DNA of 64,000 nucleotides from contig JADJPR010000006.1 of assembly GCA_016713135.1 (NCBI GenBank), positions 62,001-126,000 on the forward strand, given 5' to 3'. Origin of the DNA: Rhodanobacteraceae bacterium (GTDB lineage Bacteria; Pseudomonadota; Gammaproteobacteria; Xanthomonadales; SZUA-5). The position numbers and the translations under genes are program-made. Positions within the stretch are counted from its first letter, which is position 1. The number at the start of each line of letters is the position of its first letter. This document shows, piece after piece, positions 36,562 through 47,900 of this stretch. The notes beneath the pieces are model-generated. The model had not been told where the DNA came from. It was given only the letters and a program-made list of their open reading frames with translations, and did no database searches.

Positions 36562-39500
36562 TCAGCGCAGCGCCGCCGTCTCCACCAGCCAGCCCGCCGC
36601 CGTCTGCCGCGCGGTCCAGCTCAGGCTCGGCTCGCCGGGCAGCGCCGTCCACGCGCCGAGGCGCAGGCGGCCGTTGCCGGCGCGCTGCGCCACCGCGTAC
36701 TGGATCGTGGCCTCGTTCAGTCGCGCGTAGACACGCACCGCCTCGCCCTGCGCGTCTCGCAGGCGGAATGCGACGCTGGCTTCGTCGCCAAGCGAGCGCC
36801 CGAGGGCCAGCGCCGGGATGCGCACGCTGCCGGTGGGCGCGTTCACCTGCGGGTCCTCGAAGCCATTGGCGAACAGCCCGTCGAGCAAATCGGTGTCGGT
36901 CGCGCTGTTGTTGCCCAGCACCGGATCCTCGATGGTGGTGTCCGCCGGCAGGGTGATCGCCGCGGTGTTGGCGATGCTCGCCGGGCTGCCGTCCACGTTG
37001 CCGTAGAAGGTCAAGTTCAGCAGGCCGCCGACCGGGAAGCTGGCGATGGTGACATCCAGGTTGCCCGTGCCGCCGGTCACCGGACAGGCCACACCACCAG
37101 AGGCGTCGCAGGTCCAGGTCACGTCGATCAGGCCGGCCGGGATGGCGTCGGTGATGCGGATATTCGCCGCCGCGTCCGGCCCAAGGTTGCGCACGATCAC
37201 CGAGTAGACCAGCAGATCGCCGGGCTCGTAAGTCGGCACGCCGTCGCTCTTGGTCAGCGACAGATCCGACAACGCATACACCAAGGTCTGCGCATTGCCC
37301 GCGCCGCTGCTGCTCGAGCCGCTGAAGTTGCCATCGCCGGCGTAACTGGCGCTCACCGTGCGGTTGCCGAGGGCGTCGAAGCTCAGGTCGCAAGCGGTCG
37401 CCGGCAGCGTGGCCGTGCAGCTGGCCGATCCGCTGCTCAGGGTCACCGTACCGGTCGGCGTGCCCGCACCCGGCGCGTTGACGCTGAGGGCGAAGCTGAA
37501 GCTCGTCGGCTGGTTGATCCGGCTACGGGTCGGGCCGGTGACGCTGATGCTGGTGCTGGCCGGATCGACCTGGTGGCTGGTGGTGCCGCTGCTGTCGCCG
37601 AAGGCCGTGGTCGCGGCGGTGTAGCTCGCGGTCAGGGTCTTGGCGCCGGCGGTGGTGCTGGTCAGGGCGCAGCTCGCCGTCGCGTTCGGCGCGGTGCCTG
37701 CCGTCAGCGTCACCGGACCGCAGCTCGCGCTGCCGTCGCTGATGGTCACCGTGCCGCTGGGCGACAGCGTCTGCGCCGCCACCGTGACGCTCACCGTGTA
37801 CGGCTGGCCGACCACGGACGGATCGGGCAGGTCGGAGGTGATCGTGGTCGTGGTCGGCTGCTGGTCGTCGTCCTCGATGGTGCCGGTGCCGGTCAGCATG
37901 CCTGGCGTGGCATTGGCGATGCCGGTCAGCTCGACGCTGAAGGTCTCGTTGCCTTCGAAGGTGGTGTTGCCGTTGATCGTCACCGGAATGGTCAGGCTGC
38001 TATCGCCGGCCGGAATGGTCAGGCTGCCGGACGGGATGGCCACGTAGTCGTTGTCCGCCACCGTCGCGCTGCCATCGGCCGTGGCCCGCGTGAAGCTCAC
38101 ATCGCGACCGGAGACCGCCGACAGGCTGACCGTGAAGGTCATCGTGCTGGTGCCGGCATCGCCTTCAGGCTGGCTCGGGCTGGTGATCGACAGCGTCGGC
38201 GTGGCGTCATCGTCGAGGATGGTGCCGGTGGCCACCGCGGTACCGAGCGTCACGTCGCCGGTGGCGGTCAGGCCCGAGAGCGTCAGCGTGTAGGTCTCGT
38301 CGTCCTCGTCCAGCGCGTCGCTGGCGATGGCCACGTTGACCGTTTGCGCGGTGGTGCTGCTGGCCGGGAAGCTGACCGTGGCGCCGCTGATCGGCGTGTA
38401 GTCGGCCGCGGTCGCGGTGCCGTTGGCGCTGTTCAGCGTCAGGGTCACGCCCGAAGCCACCGGGTTGCTCAGGGTCACGCTGAAGGCCATCGGGGTGCTG
38501 CCTTCCAACTGGCTGAGCGCCGCCGGCGCGAAGTTCACCACCGCGCTGTCGTTGTCCGTGATGGCCACGCTGATCGCCGGCAGCGCCTGGCTGTAGTTCG
38601 GGTCGCTGCTGGTGACCGACTGGTTGATGCTCGCGGTGTGCGGGCCTTCGACCACACTGTCGTCGGTGGCGGTGACGGTCACGGTCTGCGGCACGTTCCA
38701 GTTGGCCGGTGTGAAGGTCAGGCCCGGCGGCGCCAGGCTGATCTGGGCGGTGGTCGACAGCACCACAGTCACATTGCCCGTCGGCTCGCTCTGCAGCACC
38801 ACGGTGTAGCTGTCGGTGGCAGCGCCCTCGGTCACGGCGGTGTTGCCGCCGGACTCGGTCACGGTCACGCCGGCAGTGTCGTTGTCTGTGACCTGGACGC
38901 TGACTGCGGGCACCACGAAGTTGTTGTAGTTGCTGTCGCCGCTGGTGACCGCAAAGCTCACCGAACCGGTGTGCGGGCTGGCTTCGTCGATGTCGTCGTC
39001 GATGGCCGTCACGGTCACCGGTTGCGGCGTGTCCCAGTTGGCGCTGGTGAAGGTCAGCGAGGATGGCGTCGTCGTCACCTGGCTGCCGGTCAGCGCGATG
39101 CTCACGTCGGCCGTCGGCTGGCTGGTCAGCACCACCGTGTAGCTGTCCGTAGCGCCGCCCTCGGTGACGGCGGTGCCGCCGCTCTCGGTGATGGTCACGC
39201 CCGGGGTGTCGTTGTCGGTGATGCTGACGGTGGTCGCTGCGCGGCCGAGGGTGATGTTGGGCGTGACGAAGCCATTGCCCAAGGTCAGGTCGAAGGCCTC
39301 GCCAGCCTCGCTGATCGCGTCGTCGATCAGGTTGGCGGTCGCGTTCAGCGCCGCGCCGTTCAGCGCGCCAGCGGGGAAGCTCAGGCTGCTGGTCGCCAGC
39401 GTGAAGTCCTCGGGCTCGGTCGCGGTGCCTTCGGTGAAGCCCACCGGCACCACGATGGCGTTCTGCAGGCTCGGCGTGCCAACGCCATCGGCGGTCAGGG

Positions 39501-42500
39501 TCAGGACCACCGGCTTGCTGAAGCTGCCGGCACCTTCGCTGACCGTGTCATTGGCCGGCGCAAACGCCACCTGCGCCAGATCGTTGTCGGCAATGCTGAC
39601 CGACTGCGTGCCGCTGGCGCTGAGCGCGCCTGCGCCGGTGACCGCGCCGAAGCCGAGCGTGAAGGTCTCGACGTTCTCGATCAGCACGTCGTTGGCGATG
39701 CTGACCGAGATCGGCTGGTCAACCGGCGACGGCGCATTCGCCGCAAACACCAGGCTGCCGGTGCTGCGGGTGTAGTCGGCCGGGGTCGCTGCGCTGCCCG
39801 CGGTGTCGCTGAGGGCCACACTGACGGCGGCTTCGGAGGCCAGCGGACCGGTACCCGTCCCGCTGATCGTCAGGCGTCCGGTAGCCCCGTAGGTGCCCGC
39901 CGACTCGCTGGTGCTGCCGGTGGGCGCGGTGAACGCGATTGCGCCCGACTCGTCGTCGGTCAGGGTCAGCACATGCGTGCCGCTGACCGTGCCGGGGCTG
40001 CCGACCAGACCGAAATTCAGCGTGCCGGTTTCGTCGCCTTCGAGGAGGCGGTCATTGATGAGCGTCAGGCTGATCGGCAGGATGGCGTTGTGGGCGCTGC
40101 CGGCCGCAAAGGTCACCTGGGCCCTATCCAGGCTGAGGTCGGCCAGCTCGGCACTGCCAAGCACCAGGAACACGTTCGCCGACATGTCGGTCGCGATGGT
40201 GCCGCCCGGGGTGCCGTTGGCCACGAGGTTGAGGCGTGCGTTGACCACGTGCGTGCCGGCAGTCTCGCTGACACTGCTGCTCGCGAGGGCGAAGGTGATT
40301 TCCCGCGTGTCGTTCTCGCCGATGCTGACCGCGACATCCGCCGGATCGATCGCAGCATAGAAGGGATCGCTGCTGGCCGCGGCCTGCACGATGGTGGTGC
40401 CGTGCGGATTGGCTTCGATCACGGTGTCGTCGACCGCCACCACCGGAACCGTGATCGCCAGGTTCCAGTTACCCGGCGTGAACAGCAGCGACACTGTACC
40501 GTCCGTATCGCCGTTGACGACGACCTGGGCCGGATCGAAGGTGAGGTTGACGGTGACGTCCGCCGTCGGCTGGCTGTTCAGCACCACCGAGTAGCTGTCG
40601 TTGGCACCGCCTTCGACCACGCTCGTGTTGCCGCCGCTCTCGGTGACGGTGATCCCCGGGGTGTCGTTGTCGGTGATCGTGACCACGTGGGTGCCGGACG
40701 CAGTGCCGCTGCCGGTGACCGCGCCAAAGCCGAGTGTGAAGGTCTCATCGGACTCGGTGATGATGTCGTCGACGATGGCGATCGCGATCGGCTGGGTGGC
40801 GGCACTCTGAGCGGCCGCGGCAAAGACCACGCTGGTGGTCGACAGGGTGTAATCCGCCGGGGTGGCCGTTCCCGGCGACTGTGTGACCGCGACGGTCAGC
40901 GGCGACGCCAGCGACGCCGTGCCGCTGCCCACGGCCGTGATCGTCAGCAGGGCATTGACGCTGTGCGGCGTGGTGGCTTCGCCGACGGTACTGGTCGGCG
41001 CCTGGAAACTCACCACCGCCGTGTCGTTGTCGGTGATCGTCAGCGTGGCGCCCGGACCGGACGCGCTGATCGCGCCGGTGGTTCCGCCGAGGCTGGCGGT
41101 GAAGTTCTCGGTGCCTTCCACCAGGACATCCTCGCCGATGCTCACCGGTGCGCTTTGGGTCGCGCCGTTGGCGGATCCCGCGCTGAAGTTCACGGTCGCG
41201 GTGTTGCTCGGTCCGCTGAAGGAGAAGTCGCCGGTGCCGCCGCCGTAGCTGGCAGTGCCATCGACCAGGTTGATCTGGACGCTGGCGGCGCCCTCCAGCG
41301 TGTTGCCGGCGCCGGTGTTCAGGGTGACGGTCAGCGGCGTGCTGCCCGCCGACTCACTCACGCTTGCGTTGCCGCTGAGCGTGACCGTGGCCGATTGCGC
41401 GTCGGTGATCGTGCCGGAGAACGGGGTCGGCGACACACTGGTCCCAAGCGGCGCGCCGGTGATCGACAGCGTCAGCGAGTAGCTCTCGTTGCCCTCGACC
41501 AGGGTGTCGACATTGTGCGCGGCCGTCACCGCAACGGTGGCGAGGTCGACCGAGTTGGTGAACGAGACACTCGGCGTGAACGCGCCCAGATCGGCCGCTT
41601 CCGCGCTTACCAGGGTCTGGCCGATGCTGGCGTCGATGGTGCCTTCAAGGGTTGGCGTTCCGCCAGCCGGGGAGGCCGTGATGTCAAGGCGCACCGTGGT
41701 GATGTTGTTCGCGCCCTCGGCAGCACTGGCGCTGGCCGGCACCCATTCGAGCACTGCCGACTCGTCGTCGACGATGCTTACCGGCAAGTTGTTGCCGGCA
41801 TTGCCATCGATACGGGCGGTGATGCCATGGTAGATCGCGTCGGCGCTGGTGAATGCATGGACCAGGTTGCCGCTGTGGTTGCCTTCCAGCGCACGATCGT
41901 TGACCGCGGCCACGGAGATGACCTGCGGCGTATTCCAGTTGGCCGTGGTGAAGCTGATGTCGAAGATGCCATCGGTATCGCCGTTGACGCTGAGGTCGCT
42001 GGCGGGGAAGGCGATGGCGACGTTGACCGTGGCGGCGGGCTGGCTGTCGAGCACGATGGTGTAGGTATCGGTGCTGCCCGATTCGCTGACGGCGGTGCTG
42101 CCGGCCGTCTGCGCGATGCCGACGCCGGCGGTGTCGTTGTCGGCCACATTGACCGTGACATCGGCCACCACAAGGTTGTTGAAGCGCGACTGGGCACTGC
42201 TGGTGTTGGCGCTGACGATGGTGACGGCTTCGGGATCGACCTCGTCGATGCCGTCATCGACTGCGCGCACGGCCACGCTGACGCCCGTGGTGGCGTTGGC
42301 CGGGGTCAGGGTGACAGTCTGCGGCGACGCGCCAAAGCCGCTGCCCGCGTTGACCTGGACATCGGTGCCGAAGGTCAGCTCGATGGTGACGTTCGAGGTC
42401 GGCGTCTGGTTCAACGACACGCTGAAGTTGTCGCTGGTCGGTCCGGTTTCGGACACGGCGAGCGTGGTCGGCGTGACGGTGACTTCGGGCGCCTCCTCGA

Positions 42501-44955
42501 ACAGGTAGGCGGCGCCGACGCCATTGCCCGCGGCGTCATGCAGCGGTGCGCCAACGGCGAAGATGCCGTTGGCCATCGCCAGCGTTCCACCGAATTCGTC
42601 GTTGGCGAGCAGGTCGGCGGGCAGTGCGATGGCGCTTTCGCTGAAACTGCTGCCGCTGCGCGAGAAGACGTAAGCACTGCCGGCGCGCCCGTTGGTCGCA
42701 GGAGCGCCGACCAGAAGGCGGGTGTCGTCGAGGTCGACTTCAAACCCGAACTGACCCGGCGAGCCACTCGGTGAGAGGGTCTGCACATTGGTGTAGCCGG
42801 GGCCGGTGAACACATGCACCGCGCCGCTGGTGGCTGGGGACGCGGTGGGCGCGCCGACGGCCAGACGTCCGTTGAAAATCGAAATGCTGTTGCCAAAGAA
42901 CCGCGTGGCAGGTGTCGGATTGGCCAGGCTGACGACACTGGCGAACGTGGCGCCGCTGAACACCCACGCCGCGCCCTCGTTCGCATTCAGGAAGAGCGCC
43001 CCGACCGCGATGCTCTCATCGTTGGCGGTGCCGGCGGCTGGCTCGTCAACGGACACGCTATAGCCGGCGCCCGCGCCCGGCGTCAGGCCCGGGATCGGCA
43101 GCGCAATCGCTCCCGTCATGAAGGTCAGGTCACGGTAGGCGTAGACCGCCCCGGTGTTTGAATTCTCGCCAGTGGCACTGACCGTGAGCACATCACCCAT
43201 CAGGTCAACGCGATTGCCGAAGAAGGCATTCGCCGATGGGCTCGGCGCCGTCCGCTCCAGCGTCTGGACCCATTCGGTTCCATTGAACAAGAACACATAG
43301 GCGGCGCCCGCGTCGTTGGTGGCGGTCGGGAAACCATCGAAAGTGGGGGCGCCGACAACCAGGCGATTTCCGTCCACGCTGATTCCCTGCCCAAAATGAT
43401 CGCCAGCGGCCCCGTACAGCGCTGTCAACTTGCTGTGCGGCGTCCAGATGCCGGCATTGTTGCGGTACATGTAGACCGCGCCCGCATCGGCACCCTTCGC
43501 GTTGTCATCACCCTCCACGCCGACGGCAAGCCATTGACTGCTCATGGCGGTTCGATCACTGAATTGCTGGTTCAGCGACAGGGTGGGCAAGTCTTCCAGC
43601 GCATTCACCGGTGTGGCCGCCGTGTCGACGGCCCAAGTGACGCCCGGCTTGTTCAGCGAGGTCAGCGAGCCGGCGCGCGGCACCTGGCCGAGGCGTGTTC
43701 CCGGCGCGCTGACTACCGCCAGCGTACCGGCCATGGCAACGGACCGACCGTACTGGTGTCCGGCAGCTGCACCGGTCTGCGCCAGGTTGATGGTGTTGGT
43801 GGCCCAGATCGAGCCGTTGTAGGCATAGGTATTCGCTTGCCCGGCCGACGCCTGTGCGGACACCGCTTGCGAGGGCCGGCCGGCAATCGCGTTGTCGCCA
43901 TCGAGCGCAACGCTGTAGCCCTGGTGCCCATTCACGTTGCCAGCGGCCGCGGAAGCATGGCTGAAGTTGAGCGTGCCATCGTTGAAGAATGCGACCGAGC
44001 CGGTATCGACGAAGCCGCTGTTGTCGGACAGTGGTGCGCCTACCAGCGAGCGCGAAGCCGAATCCGCGGCCCCGGGATTGGAGTCCCAGATCGCGACACT
44101 TTGACCGAAGCCCATGCCGGATTCGGCGATAGCCGGCGACAGCGTGTGCTTGAGACCGAAGGCATTGGAACCGCCGAGGTCCTGGCGAAAGACAAATGCC
44201 TGTCCGATCCGGTCGCCGCTTGGATTGGACGCGTACGGCGCGCCGATGATCAGGTACTCACCGGACACGTCGACCGAGGCGCCGAAGGCGTTGCCCAAGT
44301 TGCCGACCTTGGGCAGCGCAGCCGCGCCCCAGGCATTGGTGCCGCCGTTGTTGCGCGATCGGATGGACACCGAGCCGTCGTTGGTCACCCCATCATTCGG
44401 CTCGCCAATGGCCGCGATGTCGCCGAAAAGCGCCACGGCGGCGCCAAACCGGCCGTCTGTCTCGGCGCCCGGTGGATCGATGGTGACGGTGGTGAAGCTG
44501 AACCCGGTGGACGATGCGTCCGTGTCCGAAAAGATGAAGGCGCGGCCCTGGTTGACCTGCGCGGCATCCCACTGTGGGGCGCCGACGATCACGGTCACCA
44601 GTCCGCCCGCCTCATAGATATCGACATCCGAGCCGAAGCCGCTGCCGGCCTGTTCCGTCGGCGGCGCGAGCTTGCGCCGGAACACCCAGGCACCTGCGAC
44701 GCGTTCGTAGATGGACACCGAACCGCTGCGCGCCGGACCATTCGGCGAACCGACCGCCATCCAGGTCTGGTGCATGGCCACCGATTCACCCATGCGCTCA
44801 TCCGGGACATTCAGCGGTACGTCGACCGTGAAGTCGGAGGGCAGGGCCTTCTGGATCTGGACCACGGCCGCGGACAAAGGCGCCGCGGGCAGCAGCAACA
44901 GGCCACAGGCCAGGCCGAGGGTGCGCAAGGACTTGTTTGAGCGAAGGCTGTTCAT
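36562..44955 (-). CDS. Giant secreted FG-GAP / Calx-beta repeat protein
   Basis: This 2797-residue protein is intact. A signal peptide (SLRTLGLACGLLLLPAAPLS) is followed by about 780 residues of FG-GAP-like propeller repeats (FGASVDVSGEYLIIGAP, FGFEVDLDDTRLLVGAP), then about 1400 residues of Calx-beta domains (VTEGGATDSYTVVLTSQPT type, divided by DNDTAGV-like linkers), an Ig-like domain, a DUF11 domain, DGLFANGFE and an 85-residue C-terminal domain shared with the giant protein at 18840. GGAGG six bases before the ATG supports the start. Calx-beta and FG-GAP domains often bind Ca2+ and serve in surface adhesion. It is 14 bp downstream of another giant gene and probably in its operon. No known secretion signal beyond Sec was recognised. 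Confidence 0.9.
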   Translation of the reverse strand: MNSLRSNKSLRTLGLACGLLLLPAAPLSAAVVQIQKALPSDFTVDVPLNVPDERMGESVAMHQTWMAVGSPNGPARSGSVSIYERVAGAWVFRRKLAPPTEQAGSGFGSDVDIYEAGGLVTVIVGAPQWDAAQVNQGRAFIFSDTDASSTGFSFTTVTIDPPGAETDGRFGAAVALFGDIAAIGEPNDGVTNDGSVSIRSRNNGGTNAWGAAALPKVGNLGNAFGASVDVSGEYLIIGAPYASNPSGDRIGQAFVFRQDLGGSNAFGLKHTLSPAIAESGMGFGQSVAIWDSNPGAADSASRSLVGAPLSDNSGFVDTGSVAFFNDGTLNFSHASAAAGNVNGHQGYSVALDGDNAIAGRPSQAVSAQASAGQANTYAYNGSIWATNTINLAQTGAAAGHQYGRSVAMAGTLAVVSAPGTRLGQVPRAGSLTSLNKPGVTWAVDTAATPVNALEDLPTLSLNQQFSDRTAMSSQWLAVGVEGDDNAKGADAGAVYMYRNNAGIWTPHSKLTALYGAAGDHFGQGISVDGNRLVVGAPTFDGFPTATNDAGAAYVFLFNGTEWVQTLERTAPSPSANAFFGNRVDLMGDVLTVSATGENSNTGAVYAYRDLTFMTGAIALPIPGLTPGAGAGYSVSVDEPAAGTANDESIAVGALFLNANEGAAWVFSGATFASVVSLANPTPATRFFGNSISIFNGRLAVGAPTASPATSGAVHVFTGPGYTNVQTLSPSGSPGQFGFEVDLDDTRLLVGAPATNGRAGSAYVFSRSGSSFSESAIALPADLLANDEFGGTLAMANGIFAVGAPLHDAAGNGVGAAYLFEEAPEVTVTPTTLAVSETGPTSDNFSVSLNQTPTSNVTIELTFGTDVQVNAGSGFGASPQTVTLTPANATTGVSVAVRAVDDGIDEVDPEAVTIVSANTSSAQSRFNNLVVADVTVNVADNDTAGVGIAQTAGSTAVSESGSTDTYTIVLDSQPAATVNVAIAFPASDLSVNGDTDGIFDISFTTANWNTPQVISVAAVNDRALEGNHSGNLVHAFTSADAIYHGITARIDGNAGNNLPVSIVDDESAVLEWVPASASAAEGANNITTVRLDITASPAGGTPTLEGTIDASIGQTLVSAEAADLGAFTPSVSFTNSVDLATVAVTAAHNVDTLVEGNESYSLTLSITGAPLGTSVSPTPFSGTITDAQSATVTLSGNASVSESAGSTPLTVTLNTGAGNTLEGAASVQINLVDGTASYGGGTGDFSFSGPSNTATVNFSAGSANGATQSAPVSIGEDVLVEGTENFTASLGGTTGAISASGPGATLTITDNDTAVVSFQAPTSTVGEATTPHSVNALLTITAVGSGTASLASPLTVAVTQSPGTATPADYTLSTTSVVFAAAAQSAATQPIAIAIVDDIITESDETFTLGFGAVTGSGTASGTHVVTITDNDTPGITVTESGGNTSVVEGGANDSYSVVLNSQPTADVTVNLTFDPAQVVVNGDTDGTVSLLFTPGNWNLAITVPVVAVDDTVIEANPHGTTIVQAAASSDPFYAAIDPADVAVSIGENDTREITFALASSSVSETAGTHVVNARLNLVANGTPGGTIATDMSANVFLVLGSAELADLSLDRAQVTFAAGSAHNAILPISLTLINDRLLEGDETGTLNFGLVGSPGTVSGTHVLTLTDDESGAIAFTAPTGSTSESAGTYGATGRLTISGTGTGPLASEAAVSVALSDTAGSAATPADYTRSTGSLVFAANAPSPVDQPISVSIANDVLIENVETFTLGFGAVTGAGALSASGTQSVSIADNDLAQVAFAPANDTVSEGAGSFSKPVVLTLTADGVGTPSLQNAIVVPVGFTEGTATEPEDFTLATSSLSFPAGALNGAALNATANLIDDAISEAGEAFDLTLGNGFVTPNITLGRAATTVSITDNDTPGVTITESGGTAVTEGGATDSYTVVLTSQPTADVSIALTGSQVTTTPSSLTFTSANWDTPQPVTVTAIDDDIDEASPHTGSVSFAVTSGDSNYNNFVVPAVSVQVTDNDTAGVTVTESGGNTAVTEGAATDSYTVVLQSEPTGNVTVVLSTTAQISLAPPGLTFTPANWNVPQTVTVTATDDSVVEGPHTASINQSVTSSDPNYSQALPAISVAITDNDSAVVNFAPAALSQLEGSTPMAFSVTLSNPVASGVTLTLNSANGTATAADYTPISGATVSFPASSTTAQTVNVAIASDALDEDDETYTLTLSGLTATGDVTLGTAVATGTILDDDATPTLSITSPSQPEGDAGTSTMTFTVSLSAVSGRDVSFTRATADGSATVADNDYVAIPSGSLTIPAGDSSLTIPVTINGNTTFEGNETFSVELTGIANATPGMLTGTGTIEDDDQQPTTTTITSDLPDPSVVGQPYTVSVTVAAQTLSPSGTVTISDGSASCGPVTLTAGTAPNATASCALTSTTAGAKTLTASYTAATTAFGDSSGTTSHQVDPASTSISVTGPTRSRINQPTSFSFALSVNAPGAGTPTGTVTLSSGSASCTATLPATACDLSFDALGNRTVSASYAGDGNFSGSSSSGAGNAQTLVYALSDLSLTKSDGVPTYEPGDLLVYSVIVRNLGPDAAANIRITDAIPAGLIDVTWTCDASGGVACPVTGGTGNLDVTIASFPVGGLLNLTFYGNVDGSPASIANTAAITLPADTTIEDPVLGNNSATDTDLLDGLFANGFEDPQVNAPTGSVRIPALALGRSLGDEASVAFRLRDAQGEAVRVYARLNEATIQYAVAQRAGNGRLRLGAWTALPGEPSLSWTARQTAAGWLVETAALR
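36811..38402. repeat. Long direct repeat, copy 2 (near-identical to 19089-20679)
   Basis: This is the intact-frame copy. At the site matching 20508 it reads GGTGGCC where the other copy reads GGTGCC, which shows that a single G was lost in the first giant gene. Confidence 0.9.
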
Positions 44956-44969
44956 GGTTTTCCTCCGGC

Positions 44970-47900
44970 TCAGTTGAACGGGAACGCGGCGGGCAGGGTT
45001 GGGTCGGTACACGTGGCGCTGGTGATGTTGTTCAGCACTCCCACCGATGACGAAATGCCAAGCGTGTTGTTGGCATTCAGGTAGTTCTGCGCGTTCACAT
45101 CGCCGGTACCGCTCATGCCCTCCAGCCGCAAGATGGTGGAGCTGATGTAGTAGAGGTCGATGGCGGGCAATCCGCTGCTGCCGGCTGCCACCTGGTTGTT
45201 GCGGATGTCGAAACAGGCGCGGTTGAAATTGGCAGATCCGGAATCGAAAGTCAGGTCGACCGTGCGCCAGAAGGCCTTGGTGGGCGAAATCGGGAACTGG
45301 CTGTTGGTCAGGGTGATCTGGGCGTTCGCATCGCTGCCGCTGATCGCGCCATTGCCGGAGAAGTAGAACGATGAGCCCGCGGTGCCGCGGGCGTCCGCAC
45401 ATTGTTGAACGAGAGGATCAGGTCGTAGTTGGTGGTGCCGGAACCGCCGGTGTTGGCACCGTCCGAGAAGATGCCGACGGCATCGCCTTCGTGCGCGTTG
45501 TAGATATAGAGGTCGCTGACCACGCCGTTGGTGGTGGTGAAATCACCGCCTTCGATCTCGACGATTCCGAGGGCGAACTCGCCGGTGTAGTTGCGGATGT
45601 CGTTCGAGAACAGCCGGAAATTCAGGGTGCTGTTGCCCTGGGCATTGCGCAGGCTGATCGCGACCTCGCCATTGTTGGTATTCGAAGGGCCAGCGTAGGG
45701 TTCCGCGGTAAAGGCACTGGAGACGACAGCGAGGTCCATGCGTGCCCCGCTGTTGCCTTCCGGATTGGCGGTCAGGGCGATGCCGTCGATATCCTCGAAA
45801 ACCGCATTCTGGATGAAGGCATTGATCCGCGCGGTGCCGTCCGCGCGCAACAGGATGCCGTTACCATTGCAGTTGCCGCCACCGCAGGCCGTCGTCGTGA
45901 TGTTGTTGCGCAGGGTCATGTTGGTCCAACGGAAATCCAGGTTTCCGCTGAAGTTCTCCAGGTACAAACCGTTGTCGGTGAAGTTCTGGATGATGCTGTT
46001 GTTGATATCGAGGGTGCCACTGACCTGAGCGCCGGAGACGGCGCCCTCACGGAAATTGAAAACGTGCTCGTTGTCGGCGTTGCCAATATTGTTGAAATCG
46101 ACGTTCGAGAAGATGTTGTTGGTGCCGGTGATCCCGGTGCCGGTCACGCCATGCCCGCCGGTCCCGTTGACGATGACGTCGGTCGCCCGGAAATCCTGGA
46201 TGTTGGTCAGGTCGAAGGCGTTGTCGACAATATTGGTGAAGGTGCCGCCGAGTCCGTCGCTGTGCACATTGACGAAATTGAGATCGCCCATGATCGTGAA
46301 ATCGCCGGTGTTGTTGCTCAAGCGCACACCGTCCAGGGCCCCATTGATGTCGAGTTCCTGGATGTTCGCGGAAATGCTCGAGTTGGCGATCTCGACACCG
46401 GCAGTCGTCTTGGCGCCCAGGTTGACCAGAGTCTCGACCAGCAACAGGCCGCTGGTCCGGTTGAGATTGATGCCGTGAGTACCCGCGCCAGTGCTGGTGA
46501 TCGTGGCGAATGTCAGGACCACTTCATGCAGGGTGGCGTGATTGACGACCAACGCTGTCGCATTGCCCGTCACATCCAGAAGACAGTGGTCACGCGGCCC
46601 GGGCTGGCATTGGCGTAATTGATGTTCAGAGCGGTCGCGGCATTGGTGTAGATCGCGACATTGCCCAGGTTGACCCTGCCGGTGTTGCCGCCAAGCGCGA
46701 CGGGCGTGGTGGCGAAGCGGGCGCCGGCAGTGCCGAGGTTGAGATTTGTGAAGGTGACATTGCGGGCATTGTTGTTGATGACGACCCCACCCGATGCGTT
46801 GCTGCCAGTCACCGCCAGACCGACGATGTTGACTGCAGGGCCGGCATTCGCCTTGTTGATGGTTCCGCCGTAGGTGAAGTTGAGCGCATTGGTACCGGCG
46901 CCGTTGACCAGGTTCACCACGGCATTGCTGGCACCGGCGGTGCTGTTGAGCGTGCCGGCGGCCGCGGTCACGGTGCCGGCGCAGCCATCGAAGGACACGC
47001 CATTGCTGCCGCCGGCCGCCGTCAGCGTGGCCAGCGCCAGATTCGCGGTGCCGCCGGTGCAGACCACCGCGGGGCCCGCGCTGGTGGTGATCGCACTGGT
47101 GTTGTTGCTGACGGTCAGGGCTGCGTTGGTCAGTGAGATGCCGACGGTGCCGCCGGTCGAGGTCAGCGTGGCCAGTTGCAGCAGGAAGTCGCTGGCGGAG
47201 GCGCTGTTGACGCGGATGGCCTCGGTGGTCGGACTGCTGATGGTCGTGGTGCCGGTGACGATGACGTCGTTGTTGCCCACCGGGCTGTCCACGCTGATGC
47301 CGCGCGCGTTGCTGCTGGTCGATGACAGTGTGGTGAAGGTGGCATTCGCCACGAGATTCACGTTTTCCAGGTACAACGCCGGGCCGTCGGTGGACGTCAG
47401 CACGCTGTTGGTGCCGTCGATGCGCAGACGACCACCGTCAGAGCTGAAGGCCTGGGTGTCGGTGCTGGTCGCATCGGCGAGCACACCTTCGGCGAAGATC
47501 ACTCGCGATGTCGCATTGTTGCCCTGAAGCCGGATCAGCGGTTCACTCGCGGCGCCGCCGTTCAGATCGACACCTGCCAGGGTCACGGTTCCGGCGGCGC
47601 CCTGCGTGGTGATGGCCAGTCCGCGGGTGTTGCTGCTGCTGAGATCGCTGGCGCTGTCGAAGGTGATCGTGCCACTGTTGTCCGAGACATTCAGCACGTA
47701 GCCGCCGGTGAAGGCGGACACAGTGGTTCCGAACAGACTGACTGCGGCCGCGTTGTTGAGGAAGGACAGGGCTGATCCGGTCGCCTGGGTAGCGCCAGTG
47801 ATGGCGACGCCCTGGATCGTGATCACGCCCGCGCTGTTGATGAACTCGATCGCACCGCTGGCTCCGGCGGCAGAAGCAATGCCAATGCCCTCCAGCGTGA

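Noticed and set aside
36472..42774. Open frame of 2100 codons on the plus strand
   Set aside because: It is antisense to the giant FG-GAP/Calx-beta gene, very rich in Arg, Gly and Ala, with no signal peptide or domain. High GC and repeated codons leave the opposite strand free of stops.
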